DNA of 64,000 nucleotides from CAMLIZ01 sp036231905. GTDB lineage: Bacteria > Pseudomonadota > Gammaproteobacteria > Burkholderiales > Burkholderiaceae_C. The notes under the pieces are model-generated. The model had not been told where the DNA came from. It worked only from the letters and a program-made list of their open reading frames with translations, and searched no databases. The DNA lies in NCBI RefSeq assembly GCF_036231905.1, contig NZ_JAZARE010000001.1, positions 248,001 through 312,000 on the forward strand. The letters are read 5' to 3'. The position numbers and the translations under genes are program-made. Below, in pieces: positions 57,436-64,000 of this stretch. Numbering within the stretch: the stretch's first letter is position 1; each line of letters opens with the position of its first letter.

Positions 57436-58596
57436 CTACGAAGTGGACGCTGCCGGCCGCAGTGACGGGGCCGGTGAACGCTGCGCCGCCCCCTGGCGCA
57501 GCCGCAGGCCCAGGCGCGTGAGCAGGAGCACCAGCGCAGCCGCGCCGCCGGTGTGGCCGACCGCGGCCGCCAGCGGCCAGCCGAGCACGACGTTGGACAA
57601 GCCCGTGCCCAGCTGCCACGCTGCCACCGCCGCCAGGCCGAACGCAAAACGGCGTGATGCCCGGTCCCCGGCGCGTGCCAACGCGGCGGCCAGGGCCACC
57701 AGCGCCACCAGGAGCACATAGGCCACCAGGCGGTGCATGTAGTGGATGGCGGTCAGGGCGGCAAACGGCAGCCAGTCGCCGCTGGCGGTGGTGCCCAGGC
57801 CGCGCCGCAGGGTGAAGCCATGAGCGAAGTCCATCTCGGGCCACCAGCTGCCCTGGCATTGGGGAAAGTCGCTGCACGCCAGCACTGCATAGTTGGTGCT
57901 GACCCAGCCGCCCAGCGTGATCTGCAACAAGGCCAGCAGCACCACCGCGGCCACGCCGCAACGCAGGGCCCGCGTGCTGGCCAGCGGGCGGGGCGCAAAC
58001 GCCTCGTCCTGCGCCGCCAGCAGCGCGATCAAGGCCAGGCCGCCCAGCAGGTGCCCGGTGACCACTGCCGGATACAGCTTCATGGTGACCGTGAGCGCGC
58101 CGAACGCGCCCTGCACGCACACCCACACCAGCGTGGCGGTGGCCCACCAGGGCGACGGTGCAGGCGCGCCGTCACGCCGGCGCCACTGGCGCCAGGCCAC
58201 CACGCACAGCACAGTGATCAGCGCACCCACGCCGGTGGCGAGGTAACGGTGGATCATCTCGACCCAGGCCTTGCGTTGCGTGACCGGCCCGCTCGGCATG
58301 GCGCTCTGGGCCGCGGCGATCTCATGGTGTGCGCCCAGCGGGCTGGCGTTGCCATAACAGCCGGGCCAGTCGGGGCAACCCAGGCCGGAATCGGTGAGCC
58401 GGGTGAAGGCACCGAACAGCACCAGGTCGAAGGTGAGGAAGAGCGTGAACACCGTGATCGCACGCCAGCGCGCCACCGGGTGGCCCTGGCGCTGGCGCCG
58501 CACGATCCACAGCAGCGGGGCGAGCGCGATCGCGCCGCCCAGCAGCAGGATGCGCACCAGCGGCGCAAGGTCCACGAGCGCCTGGCTGGTGTTCAT
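57436..58596 (-). CDS. ctaA: Heme A synthase CtaA/COX15
   Basis: 386 residues, eight membrane helices. Conserved RLTDSGLGCPDWPGC, EMIHRYLA and the second half AIHYMHRL and VGHTGGAA with heme-ligating His residues. It converts heme O to heme A. Start overlaps the upstream small assembly gene by four bases. Confidence 0.96.
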   Translation of the reverse strand: MNTSQALVDLAPLVRILLLGGAIALAPLLWIVRRQRQGHPVARWRAITVFTLFLTFDLVLFGAFTRLTDSGLGCPDWPGCYGNASPLGAHHEIAAAQSAMPSGPVTQRKAWVEMIHRYLATGVGALITVLCVVAWRQWRRRDGAPAPSPWWATATLVWVCVQGAFGALTVTMKLYPAVVTGHLLGGLALIALLAAQDEAFAPRPLASTRALRCGVAAVVLLALLQITLGGWVSTNYAVLACSDFPQCQGSWWPEMDFAHGFTLRRGLGTTASGDWLPFAALTAIHYMHRLVAYVLLVALVALAAALARAGDRASRRFAFGLAAVAAWQLGTGLSNVVLGWPLAAAVGHTGGAAALVLLLTRLGLRLRQGAAQRSPAPSLRPAASTS

Positions 58597-59288
58597 CGGC
58601 CTGGCCGGTCCCAGGAGGCGGAGGCGCGCAGCAGCTTCTCGAGGTCGCGCTTGAGCTTGGCGGGGTCGGGGTTGGGCGGCGTGCGCATCATCCACTCGCC
58701 CATCGGGTCCACCAGGTACAGCGTGCTCTCCAGCGCCTGCCCCGGCTCGGGCTGCAGCCAGCGTGACAGCGCCTCGCGCGAGGTGCGCAGCACCGTGGTC
58801 GGTGGGTTGGACAGTGCTTCGCGCACCGGCGGCGGCACGGCCGCGTCGTCGGTCACCAGCCAGACCTTGTCCACCCGGTCGCGCTCCTTGCCCATCATCT
58901 CGCGCAGCTGGCGCTGCAGAAACAGGCGCTTGTCGCACTCGGCATCGCAGGCGCCGCCACCCACCGAGACCAGCAGCCACTGCCCTTTCAGCGACGATGC
59001 CGGCACGGCCTGGCCGGCCAGCGTGCGCAGCGGCAGGTCGGCCGGCAGGCTGCGGGTGGGCTGGATCAGCGTGCTGTAGTTGGTGCGCCCCTGGGGCCGG
59101 ATCACGAAATAGGTGAAGTACGAAGCGATCACCGGGGCCGCGCACACCGCCAGCACCGCCAGCATCTTCCAGCGGCCGCGTTGCACACGCTGGTGCTGGT
59201 CGCCGGCCTGCCCGGCGTTGGGCAGCGAATGCACGGTGAACTCAAGCGGCTCGGCGCGTGCGGGGACGGAGGATTTGGAACCAGACAT
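58593..59288 (-). CDS. Membrane-anchored thioredoxin-like cytochrome oxidase protein
   Basis: 231 residues from ATG 59288. One N-terminal membrane helix (MLAVLAVCAAPVIASYFTYFVI), then a periplasmic thioredoxin-like domain with GQWLLVSVGGGACDAECDKRLFLQRQLREMMGKE. Homologues occupy this place between SURF1 and ctaA in Burkholderiales. The CDAEC pair may bind copper or act as a thiol. Overlaps SURF1 by 47 bases. Confidence 0.82.
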   Translation of the reverse strand: MSGSKSSVPARAEPLEFTVHSLPNAGQAGDQHQRVQRGRWKMLAVLAVCAAPVIASYFTYFVIRPQGRTNYSTLIQPTRSLPADLPLRTLAGQAVPASSLKGQWLLVSVGGGACDAECDKRLFLQRQLREMMGKERDRVDKVWLVTDDAAVPPPVREALSNPPTTVLRTSREALSRWLQPEPGQALESTLYLVDPMGEWMMRTPPNPDPAKLKRDLEKLLRASASWDRPGR

Positions 59289-59976
59289 ACAGACCCGCGA
59301 TGAGGGCACAAAGGGCGAACCACTGGAAGGCATAACCGTGGTGCTTGGAAAGGTCCACGGCCGGCAGGGGCCAGTCGCGCGCCAGGCCGTCGGCGGCATC
59401 GGCGCCCGCGTTCAACTGCTGCACTGACAGGGGCCGCAGGGCCAAGTCAATTTCCGTGGTGAAAGCAGCGAGGTCGAGATTTTGCCGGATCGGCCCCGAT
59501 GCCGCCCCCGCAAACTCGAACAGCCGCGACGGTGGCGGGGCCACGCGGCCAGCGATCTCCACCACGCCTTGCGGCGTGGTGATGGCCGGCAGGTGGGTGC
59601 GGTCCGCCGCATCGCGCGGCACCCAGCCGCGTTGCACCAGCACCGCATCACCCGGCGCGAGCACCAGCGGCGTGAGCACGAAGAAGCCAGGACGGCCACC
59701 GCCGATCTGGCGGTTGTCGAGGAAGACCGTGTGCTGCGCCAGCCACTGCCCGCGCAGCCGCACCGGCCGATAGTGCTGGCCCGCGGCCGCCTGCGCATCG
59801 CGCGCCAGCGTGGTGTTCTCCAGCGCGGGCAGGCGGCCACGGCTTTCGATCGCCCGCTGCAGCGCCTGCTTCTGCGCGGCGCGATCGAGCTGCCACACAC
59901 CGAGGCGCGCCGTGAGCGCCATGCCGGCCAGCGCCGCCAGCGTGACCACCCAGCGCCTGTGCTTGTCGCTCAGCAT
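59242..59976 (-). CDS. SURF1-family cytochrome oxidase assembly protein
   Basis: 244 residues. Two membrane helices flank a periplasmic domain, with the family motifs LGVWQLDRAAQKQAL, FFVLTPLVLAPGDAVLVQRGWVPRD and the C-terminal HHGYAFQWFALCAL. It helps insert heme A into subunit I. Its 3' end overlaps the next gene by 47 bases. Confidence 0.95.
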   Translation of the reverse strand: MLSDKHRRWVVTLAALAGMALTARLGVWQLDRAAQKQALQRAIESRGRLPALENTTLARDAQAAAGQHYRPVRLRGQWLAQHTVFLDNRQIGGGRPGFFVLTPLVLAPGDAVLVQRGWVPRDAADRTHLPAITTPQGVVEIAGRVAPPPSRLFEFAGAASGPIRQNLDLAAFTTEIDLALRPLSVQQLNAGADAADGLARDWPLPAVDLSKHHGYAFQWFALCALIAGLYVWFQILRPRTRRAA

Positions 59977-59997
59977 GGAATGAAATAATCCCGGCCC

Positions 59998-60222
59998 ATG
60001 AAAGCCATCATCATCATCGGCCTGCTGCTCGTGCTGGCCGCCCTGGCCAGCGCCGGCGTGTTCATGCTGCGCAAGGACACCGACGACGGCCAGCAGCGTG
60101 ACAAGAAGATGGCGCGCGCCCTCGCGGTGCGGGTGGGCCTGTCGGTGGCGCTGTTCCTGTTCATCCTGCTGAGCTGGTATTTCGGCTGGATCGAGCCGAG
60201 GGGCATTCCGGTCACTCGGTAG
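59998..60222 (+). CDS. DUF2909-family twin-helix membrane protein
   Basis: 74 residues with two hydrophobic segments (IIIIGLLLVLAALASAGVFML and LSVALFLFILLSW). The family is called twin transmembrane protein and sits in cytochrome oxidase loci. It is the only plus-strand gene in this cluster; a perfect terminator follows it. Confidence 0.85.
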   Translation: MKAIIIIGLLLVLAALASAGVFMLRKDTDDGQQRDKKMARALAVRVGLSVALFLFILLSWYFGWIEPRGIPVTR

Positions 60223-60229
60223 TGACCCT

Positions 60230-60265
60230 CAACAACAAAGCCGCCCTCGGGCGGCTTTGTTGTTG
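60230..60265. terminator. Perfect 17-bp hairpin terminator
   Basis: CAACAACAAAGCCGCCC (60230-60246) pairs with GGGCGGCTTTGTTGTTG (60249-60265) around a two-base loop, so it works in both directions for the DUF2909 gene (plus) and the coxC transcript (minus). U-rich tracts flank the stem on both strands. Confidence 0.85.
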
Positions 60266-60271
60266 GCCCCG

Positions 60272-60393
60272 TGGGACAGACCGCGCAGCGGCCAGGGGAT
60301 GCTGCGCATCCCTCCGGGTGATCTGACGCCCCACCCCAACCCGCCCCCAAGGGGCGGGAGTCCCACTGGGACAGACCGCGCAGCGGTCAGGGG
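60272..60393. repeat. 27-bp direct repeat and hairpin in DUF2909-coxC spacer
   Basis: TGGGACAGACCGCGCAGCGG starts both 60272-60298 and 60367-60393, with a single C/T difference in the 27 bases. Between them CCCGCCCC (60340-60347) and GGGGCGGG (60351-60358) form a hairpin. The 263-base spacer has no gene. Confidence 0.6.
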
Positions 60394-60444
60394 CGGTGGT
60401 CATCGGACGAGCGAAATGCGGACGGTTGTCCGGCCGCATTCGAG

Positions 60445-60458
60445 CCCCCTCGGGGGGC
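60445..60458. repeat. Intergenic G/C palindrome before coxC
   Basis: CCCCCTCGGGGGGC, followed by GGCCGCCAGGCGGCC, lies just downstream of the coxC stop. Related to copies at 15368 and 40449. Confidence 0.45.
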
Positions 60459-60485
60459 GGCCGCCAGGCGGCCGGGGGCTCCATG

Positions 60486-61370
60486 TCACATCCAGTAGAC
60501 GACGGCGTACAAACCCAGCCACACCACGTCCACGAAGTGCCAGTACCAGGCCGCGCCTTCGAAGCCGAAGTGGCGCTGCGGGGTGAAGTGGCCCTTCATC
60601 AGGCGCAGCGTGATGAACAGCAGCATCAGCATGCCGACCAACACGTGGAAGCCGTGGAAGCCGGTCAGCATGAAGAAGGTGGAGCCGAAGATGCCGGAGC
60701 TGAGCTTGAGGTTCAGCTCGGTGTAGGCATGGTGGTATTCGAAGGCCTGCACACCCACGAAGGTGGCACCCAGCAGCACGGTGACCCACATCCACGCGAT
60801 GGTGGTGGCGCGCTTGCCGGCGATGAGCGCATGGTGCGCGATGGTCAGCGTGACACCCGAGGTGAGCAGCAGCGCGGTGTTCAGCGTCGGCAGCGGCCAG
60901 GGCCCCACGGTGTGGAAGGGTTCCACCGTGCCGCCGGGGGCGGCGGTGGCGCCGGCCTGCAGGCTGGGCCACACCGCCTTGAAGTCAGGCCACAGGATCT
61001 GGTTGTCCAGGCTGCCCAGCGTCGGCACCGAGTAGATGCGCGACCAGAACAGGGCACCGAAGAAGGCGCCGAAGAACATCACCTCCGAGAAGATGAACCA
61101 GCTCATGCTCCAGCGGAACGAGGTGTCGATGCGCTTGCCGTACAGGCCCGTCTCGCTCTCGTGGATGGCCTGGCTGAACCACTTGAAGATCACGGCGGCC
61201 CACCAGGCCAGCCCGAAGAACAGCGAGAACTTGCCCCACTCATGGCCGTTGACCCACTGGCCGGCACCCAGGATCACGAAGAACAGGCCGATGGCCGTCA
61301 GCACCGGGTAAGCCGACGGTGGGGGAACGAAGTAGTAAGGCGTGTGCCCTGAGTGAGTCGCTGCCGACAT
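60486..61370 (-). CDS. coxC: Cytochrome c oxidase subunit III
   Basis: 294 residues from ATG 61370, about seven membrane helices. Family motifs FSEVMFFGAFFGALFW, TFVGVQAFEYHHAY and the FHGFHVLVGMLMLLFITLRL end. It is a structural subunit of the aa3 oxidase. Follows the DUF2970 gene. Confidence 0.97.
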   Translation of the reverse strand: MSAATHSGHTPYYFVPPPSAYPVLTAIGLFFVILGAGQWVNGHEWGKFSLFFGLAWWAAVIFKWFSQAIHESETGLYGKRIDTSFRWSMSWFIFSEVMFFGAFFGALFWSRIYSVPTLGSLDNQILWPDFKAVWPSLQAGATAAPGGTVEPFHTVGPWPLPTLNTALLLTSGVTLTIAHHALIAGKRATTIAWMWVTVLLGATFVGVQAFEYHHAYTELNLKLSSGIFGSTFFMLTGFHGFHVLVGMLMLLFITLRLMKGHFTPQRHFGFEGAAWYWHFVDVVWLGLYAVVYWM

Positions 61371-61410
61371 TGGTTTTCTCCTCGAACCGAACTGCAAAAA
61401 TCTTCGAAAG

Positions 61411-61638
61411 TCAGCCCACGACCCAGCGCACCACGGCGATCAGCACGCCGATGAAGATCAGCGCGGCGATCACGCCGGCGACGATCACGTGCACGGGGTT
61501 GAGCTGGCTCACATCCTTTTCATACTCGCTGGCCTGGCGCACGCCGAAGAACGACCACGCCACCGCCTTGAACGACTGCAGGAACGAGCCCTTGCGGCCG
61601 ACCGCCTGGCGCAGGCTGCCGTCATCGGGCTCGCTCAA
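61411..61638 (-). CDS. DUF2970 family membrane protein
   Basis: 75 residues from TTG 61638, which overlaps the ctaG stop (TTGA). One C-terminal membrane helix (VHVIVAGVIAALIFIGVLIAVV) and the conserved SFLQSFKAVAWSFFGVRQASEYEKD. Found in the oxidase locus of many Burkholderiales; role unknown. Confidence 0.82.
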   Translation of the reverse strand: MSEPDDGSLRQAVGRKGSFLQSFKAVAWSFFGVRQASEYEKDVSQLNPVHVIVAGVIAALIFIGVLIAVVRWVVG

Positions 61639-62219
61639 GACTTCACTCCCTTGCCGCTCACCTCGAAGAAGGTGTACGACAGGGTGATGGTCGTCACATC
61701 CTTCGGCAGCTTGCGGTCGATCACGAAGACCACCGGCCATTCCTTCTTCTCGCCCGGCTGCAGCGTGTATTCGTTGAAGCAGAAGCACTCCAGCTTGTTG
61801 AAGTGCGGGCTGGCCTGCTTGGGCGCATAGCTGGGAATCGCCTGCGCCGACATCACCCGGTTCTGCTCGTTGCGAAACTCGTACATCACCGTGGTCACTT
61901 CGCCCGGGTGCACCTGCACCGAACTCTTGGCCGGCCTGAAGCTCCACGGGCCGCGTGCGTTGGCATCGAACTCCACCGTGACCGTGCGCGAGGTGTCGAC
62001 CTGGGTGTTGACCGGGCCACGCTCGCCGACCGGCCTGCCGCCGGCTTCACGCTCCGACAGGCTCAGCACGTTGATGCCCAGCGCCTCGCAGATCGACTTG
62101 TAGACCGGCACCAGCGCATAACCGAATCCGAACATCAGCGCGACGATGACGCCGAGCTTGCCCACCATGCGCAGGTTGTCCCTGCGCAGGCCGGCTTGAT
62201 CGTGGTCGGGCGTGCTCAC
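61635..62219 (-). CDS. ctaG: Cytochrome c oxidase assembly protein CtaG/COX11
   Basis: 194 residues. One membrane helix (GVIVALMFGFGYALVPVY) and a periplasmic domain with the copper motif ECFCFNEYTL and the CXC partner pattern. It delivers copper to the CuB site of subunit I. Directly after a small assembly peptide. Confidence 0.95.
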   Translation of the reverse strand: MSTPDHDQAGLRRDNLRMVGKLGVIVALMFGFGYALVPVYKSICEALGINVLSLSEREAGGRPVGERGPVNTQVDTSRTVTVEFDANARGPWSFRPAKSSVQVHPGEVTTVMYEFRNEQNRVMSAQAIPSYAPKQASPHFNKLECFCFNEYTLQPGEKKEWPVVFVIDRKLPKDVTTITLSYTFFEVSGKGVKS

Positions 62220-62233
62220 GCTGTGCAGTGCGG

Positions 62234-62350
62234 TCAGCGGCCCAGCAGGACGATCTTGGCCACGAAGCCGAGCGCAAAGACCGCTGCGATCGTCGCCAGG
62301 ATTAGCGCGAGCCGGAGGTTCTTGCGGCGTTGCTCGGGATTCGGGGCCAT
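62234..62350 (-). CDS. Cytochrome oxidase small assembly protein
   Basis: 38 residues from ATG 62350. One membrane helix (LALILATIAAVFALGFVAKIVLL) after a basic start PEQRRKNLR. Annotated in Burkholderiales as a small assembly protein between ctaD and ctaG; six bases after ctaD. Confidence 0.72.
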   Translation of the reverse strand: MAPNPEQRRKNLRLALILATIAAVFALGFVAKIVLLGR

Positions 62351-62355
62351 GGACG

Positions 62356-63990
62356 TCAGCCGATCACGCGGGTGGCGGTGGCGTCCAGCTTGGGCGGTTC
62401 CTCGAAGGTGTGGAACGGGGCCGGCGACGGCACTTCCCACTCCAGGCCTTCAGCGGCCTCCCACGGGCGCTGGGCGGCCTTTTCGCCCTTGCCGCGCATC
62501 ATGGGCACCACGATGAACAGGAAGAAGTACACCTGCATCAGGCCGAACCAGAAGGCGCCGAGCGAGGCGATCAGGTTGAAGTCGGCGAACTGCATGGGGT
62601 AGTCGGCATAACGACGCGGCATGCCGGCCAGGCCCAGGAAGTGCATCGGGAAGAAGGTGACGTTGAAGGCGATCAGCGAGCCCCAGAAGTGGATCTTGCC
62701 GCGCGTCTCGTTGTACATCACACCCGTCCACTTCGGGCCCCAGTAGTACACGCCGGCGAACAGCGCATACAGCGAGCCGGCCACCAGCACGTAGTGGAAG
62801 TGGGCCACCACGTAGTAGGTGTCCTGCAGCTGGATGTCGATGGGCGCCACCGACAGGATCAGGCCGGTGAAGCCGCCCATCGTGAACACGAAGATGAAGC
62901 CGACCGCGAACAGCATCGGGGTCTCGAAGGTCATCGAGCCCTTCCACATGGTGGCGATCCAGTTGAACACCTTCACCCCGGTGGGGATGGCGATCAGCAT
63001 GGTGGCGTACATGAAGAACAGCTGGCCGGTCACCGGCATGCCGGTCGTGAACATGTGATGGGCCCACACGATGAACGACAGGATGGCGATGGACGCGGTG
63101 GCGTACACCATCGAGGTGTAGCCGAACAGGCGCTTGCGGGCGAAGGTCGGGATGATGGCGCTCACGATGCCGAACGCCGGCAGGATCATGATGTACACCT
63201 CGGGGTGCCCGAAGAACCAGAAGATGTGCTGGTACATCACCGGGTCACCGCCGCCCTGCGGGGTGAAGAAGCTGGTGCCGAAGTGGCGGTCGGTCAGCGT
63301 CATCGTGATGGCGCCGGCCAGCACCGGCATCACCGCGATCAGCAGGTAGGCGGTGATCAGCCAGGTCCAGCAGAACAGCGGCATCTTCATCAGCGTCATG
63401 CCGGGCGCGCGCATGTTCAGGATGGTGACGATGATGTTGATCGAGCCCATGATCGAGCTGGCGCCGAGGATGTGCATCGCGAAGATGCCGGCGTCCATCG
63501 ACGGGCCCATCTGCAGCGTCAGCGGCGCGTAGAGCGTCCAGCCGGCGGCGGGGGCGCCACCGGGCATGAAGAAGCTCGCCACCAGCATGATGGCCGCGGG
63601 AATCATCAGCCAGAAGCTGAAGTTGTTCATGCGCGCGAAGGCCATGTCCGCCGCGCCGATCTGCAGCGGGATCATCCAGTTCGCGAAGCCCACGAAGGCC
63701 GGCATGATCGCCCCGAACACCATGATCAGACCGTGCATGGTCGTGAACTGGTTGAACAGCTCGGGGTTGAAGAACTGCAGGCCCGGCTGGAACAGCTCCA
63801 GCCGGATGCACAGCGCCAGGATGCCGCCGATCATCAGCATCGTGAAGCTGAACAGCAGGTACAGGGTGCCGATGTCCTTGTGGTTGGTGGCGAACACCCA
63901 GCGCCGCCAGCCGGCGGGCGCGTGGTGGTCGTCATGGGCATGGCCGTGGTCGTGCGCGTGACCCGCGGGATGAGGGAGAACTGCACTCAT
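62356..63990 (-). CDS. ctaD: Cytochrome c oxidase subunit I
   Basis: 544 residues, 12 helices. Heme and CuB ligands are visible in WFFGHPEVYIMILPAFG, VWAHHMFTTGM and HFHYVLVAG. The N-terminus has a His/Asp-rich stretch (HAHDHGHAHDDHH) before the first helix. It is the catalytic subunit of the aa3 oxidase. Start ATG is ten bases from the right edge, so subunit II lies beyond. Confidence 0.98.
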   Translation of the reverse strand: MSAVLPHPAGHAHDHGHAHDDHHAPAGWRRWVFATNHKDIGTLYLLFSFTMLMIGGILALCIRLELFQPGLQFFNPELFNQFTTMHGLIMVFGAIMPAFVGFANWMIPLQIGAADMAFARMNNFSFWLMIPAAIMLVASFFMPGGAPAAGWTLYAPLTLQMGPSMDAGIFAMHILGASSIMGSINIIVTILNMRAPGMTLMKMPLFCWTWLITAYLLIAVMPVLAGAITMTLTDRHFGTSFFTPQGGGDPVMYQHIFWFFGHPEVYIMILPAFGIVSAIIPTFARKRLFGYTSMVYATASIAILSFIVWAHHMFTTGMPVTGQLFFMYATMLIAIPTGVKVFNWIATMWKGSMTFETPMLFAVGFIFVFTMGGFTGLILSVAPIDIQLQDTYYVVAHFHYVLVAGSLYALFAGVYYWGPKWTGVMYNETRGKIHFWGSLIAFNVTFFPMHFLGLAGMPRRYADYPMQFADFNLIASLGAFWFGLMQVYFFLFIVVPMMRGKGEKAAQRPWEAAEGLEWEVPSPAPFHTFEEPPKLDATATRVIG

Positions 63991-64000
63991 GTGTGTTTCC

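Noticed and set aside
60272..60393. CRISPR array from the 27-bp repeat
   Set aside because: Only two copies, spaced by 68 bases with a hairpin inside, no cas genes.

Overview
The window looks like a chromosomal segment of a very GC-rich betaproteobacterium of the order Burkholderiales (a Sphaerotilaceae/Comamonadaceae-type genome such as the Rubrivivax/Leptothrix relatives). This rests on the complete division and cell wall (dcw) cluster ending in lpxC, the cytochrome aa3 assembly order (ctaD, small assembly peptide, ctaG, DUF2970, coxC, DUF2909, SURF1, ctaA, ctaB, sco), the urease operon form, and the intergenic G/C palindromes. Genus level is an inference. I saw no rRNA, tRNA, CRISPR array or transposase gene.

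Layout. 1-6860 (+): truncated membrane AraC-type regulator, lipoprotein serine hydrolase, GAF protein, cytochrome P450, exported TPR protein, and an HupE/UreJ-type membrane protein with an EF-hand loop. 6857-10274 (-): DUF4198 protein, TonB-dependent receptor and a His-rich membrane protein, which together look like a metal (Ni/Co?) uptake set. 10352-15227 (-): GNAT acetyltransferase, then a LuxR-type response regulator coupled to a very large sensor kinase whose N-terminus is a whole NCS1 (CodB-like) permease. 15417-21169 (+): urease genes ureA, a small membrane peptide, ureB, ureC, ureE, ureF, a CYTH protein and ureG. A Doc/AbrB toxin-antitoxin pair sits on the opposite strand between ureC and ureE; ureD is absent. 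21172-22564 (-): bfd, bacterioferritin and a YqaA/DedA-like protein. 22694-25558 (+): dusB, fis, purH. 25715-30784 (+): PAS hybrid kinase, PlsC-like acyltransferase, CdsA-like cytidylyltransferase, ruvC. 30793-33488: TPR, SRPBCC and ArsR genes (-) divergent from a DinB gene (+) across a 26-bp operator, then two small proteins. 33499-52905 (-): mraZ, rsmH, ftsL, ftsI, murE, murF, mraY, murD, ftsW, murG, murC, ddl, ftsQ, ftsA, ftsZ, lpxC. The cluster is interrupted only by a 604-bp gap with a long inverted repeat between ftsW and murG. 53310-55804: single-domain response regulator, erythromycin-esterase-like protein, phosphoribosyltransferase. 55907-63990 (-, except one gene): cytochrome c oxidase subunits I and III and their assembly factors.

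How genes work together. The metal uptake set, the transporter-like sensor kinase with its regulator, and the urease genes are neighbours. A reasonable but unproven picture is nickel import plus sensing of a urea-related or nucleobase-related compound controlling urease. The dcw genes are mostly coupled by 1- or 4-base overlaps from a recognisable mra promoter with MraZ boxes at a strict 10-bp period. The oxidase cluster carries the heme A (ctaA, ctaB) and copper (ctaG, sco) routes for the aa3 enzyme; subunit II should lie just beyond the right edge.

The items most worth a second look are the NCS1-permease/histidine-kinase fusion beside urease, the toxin-antitoxin pair inside the urease locus with its palindromic operator, the repeat-containing acidic insert in MurD, and the inverted repeat in the dcw cluster.
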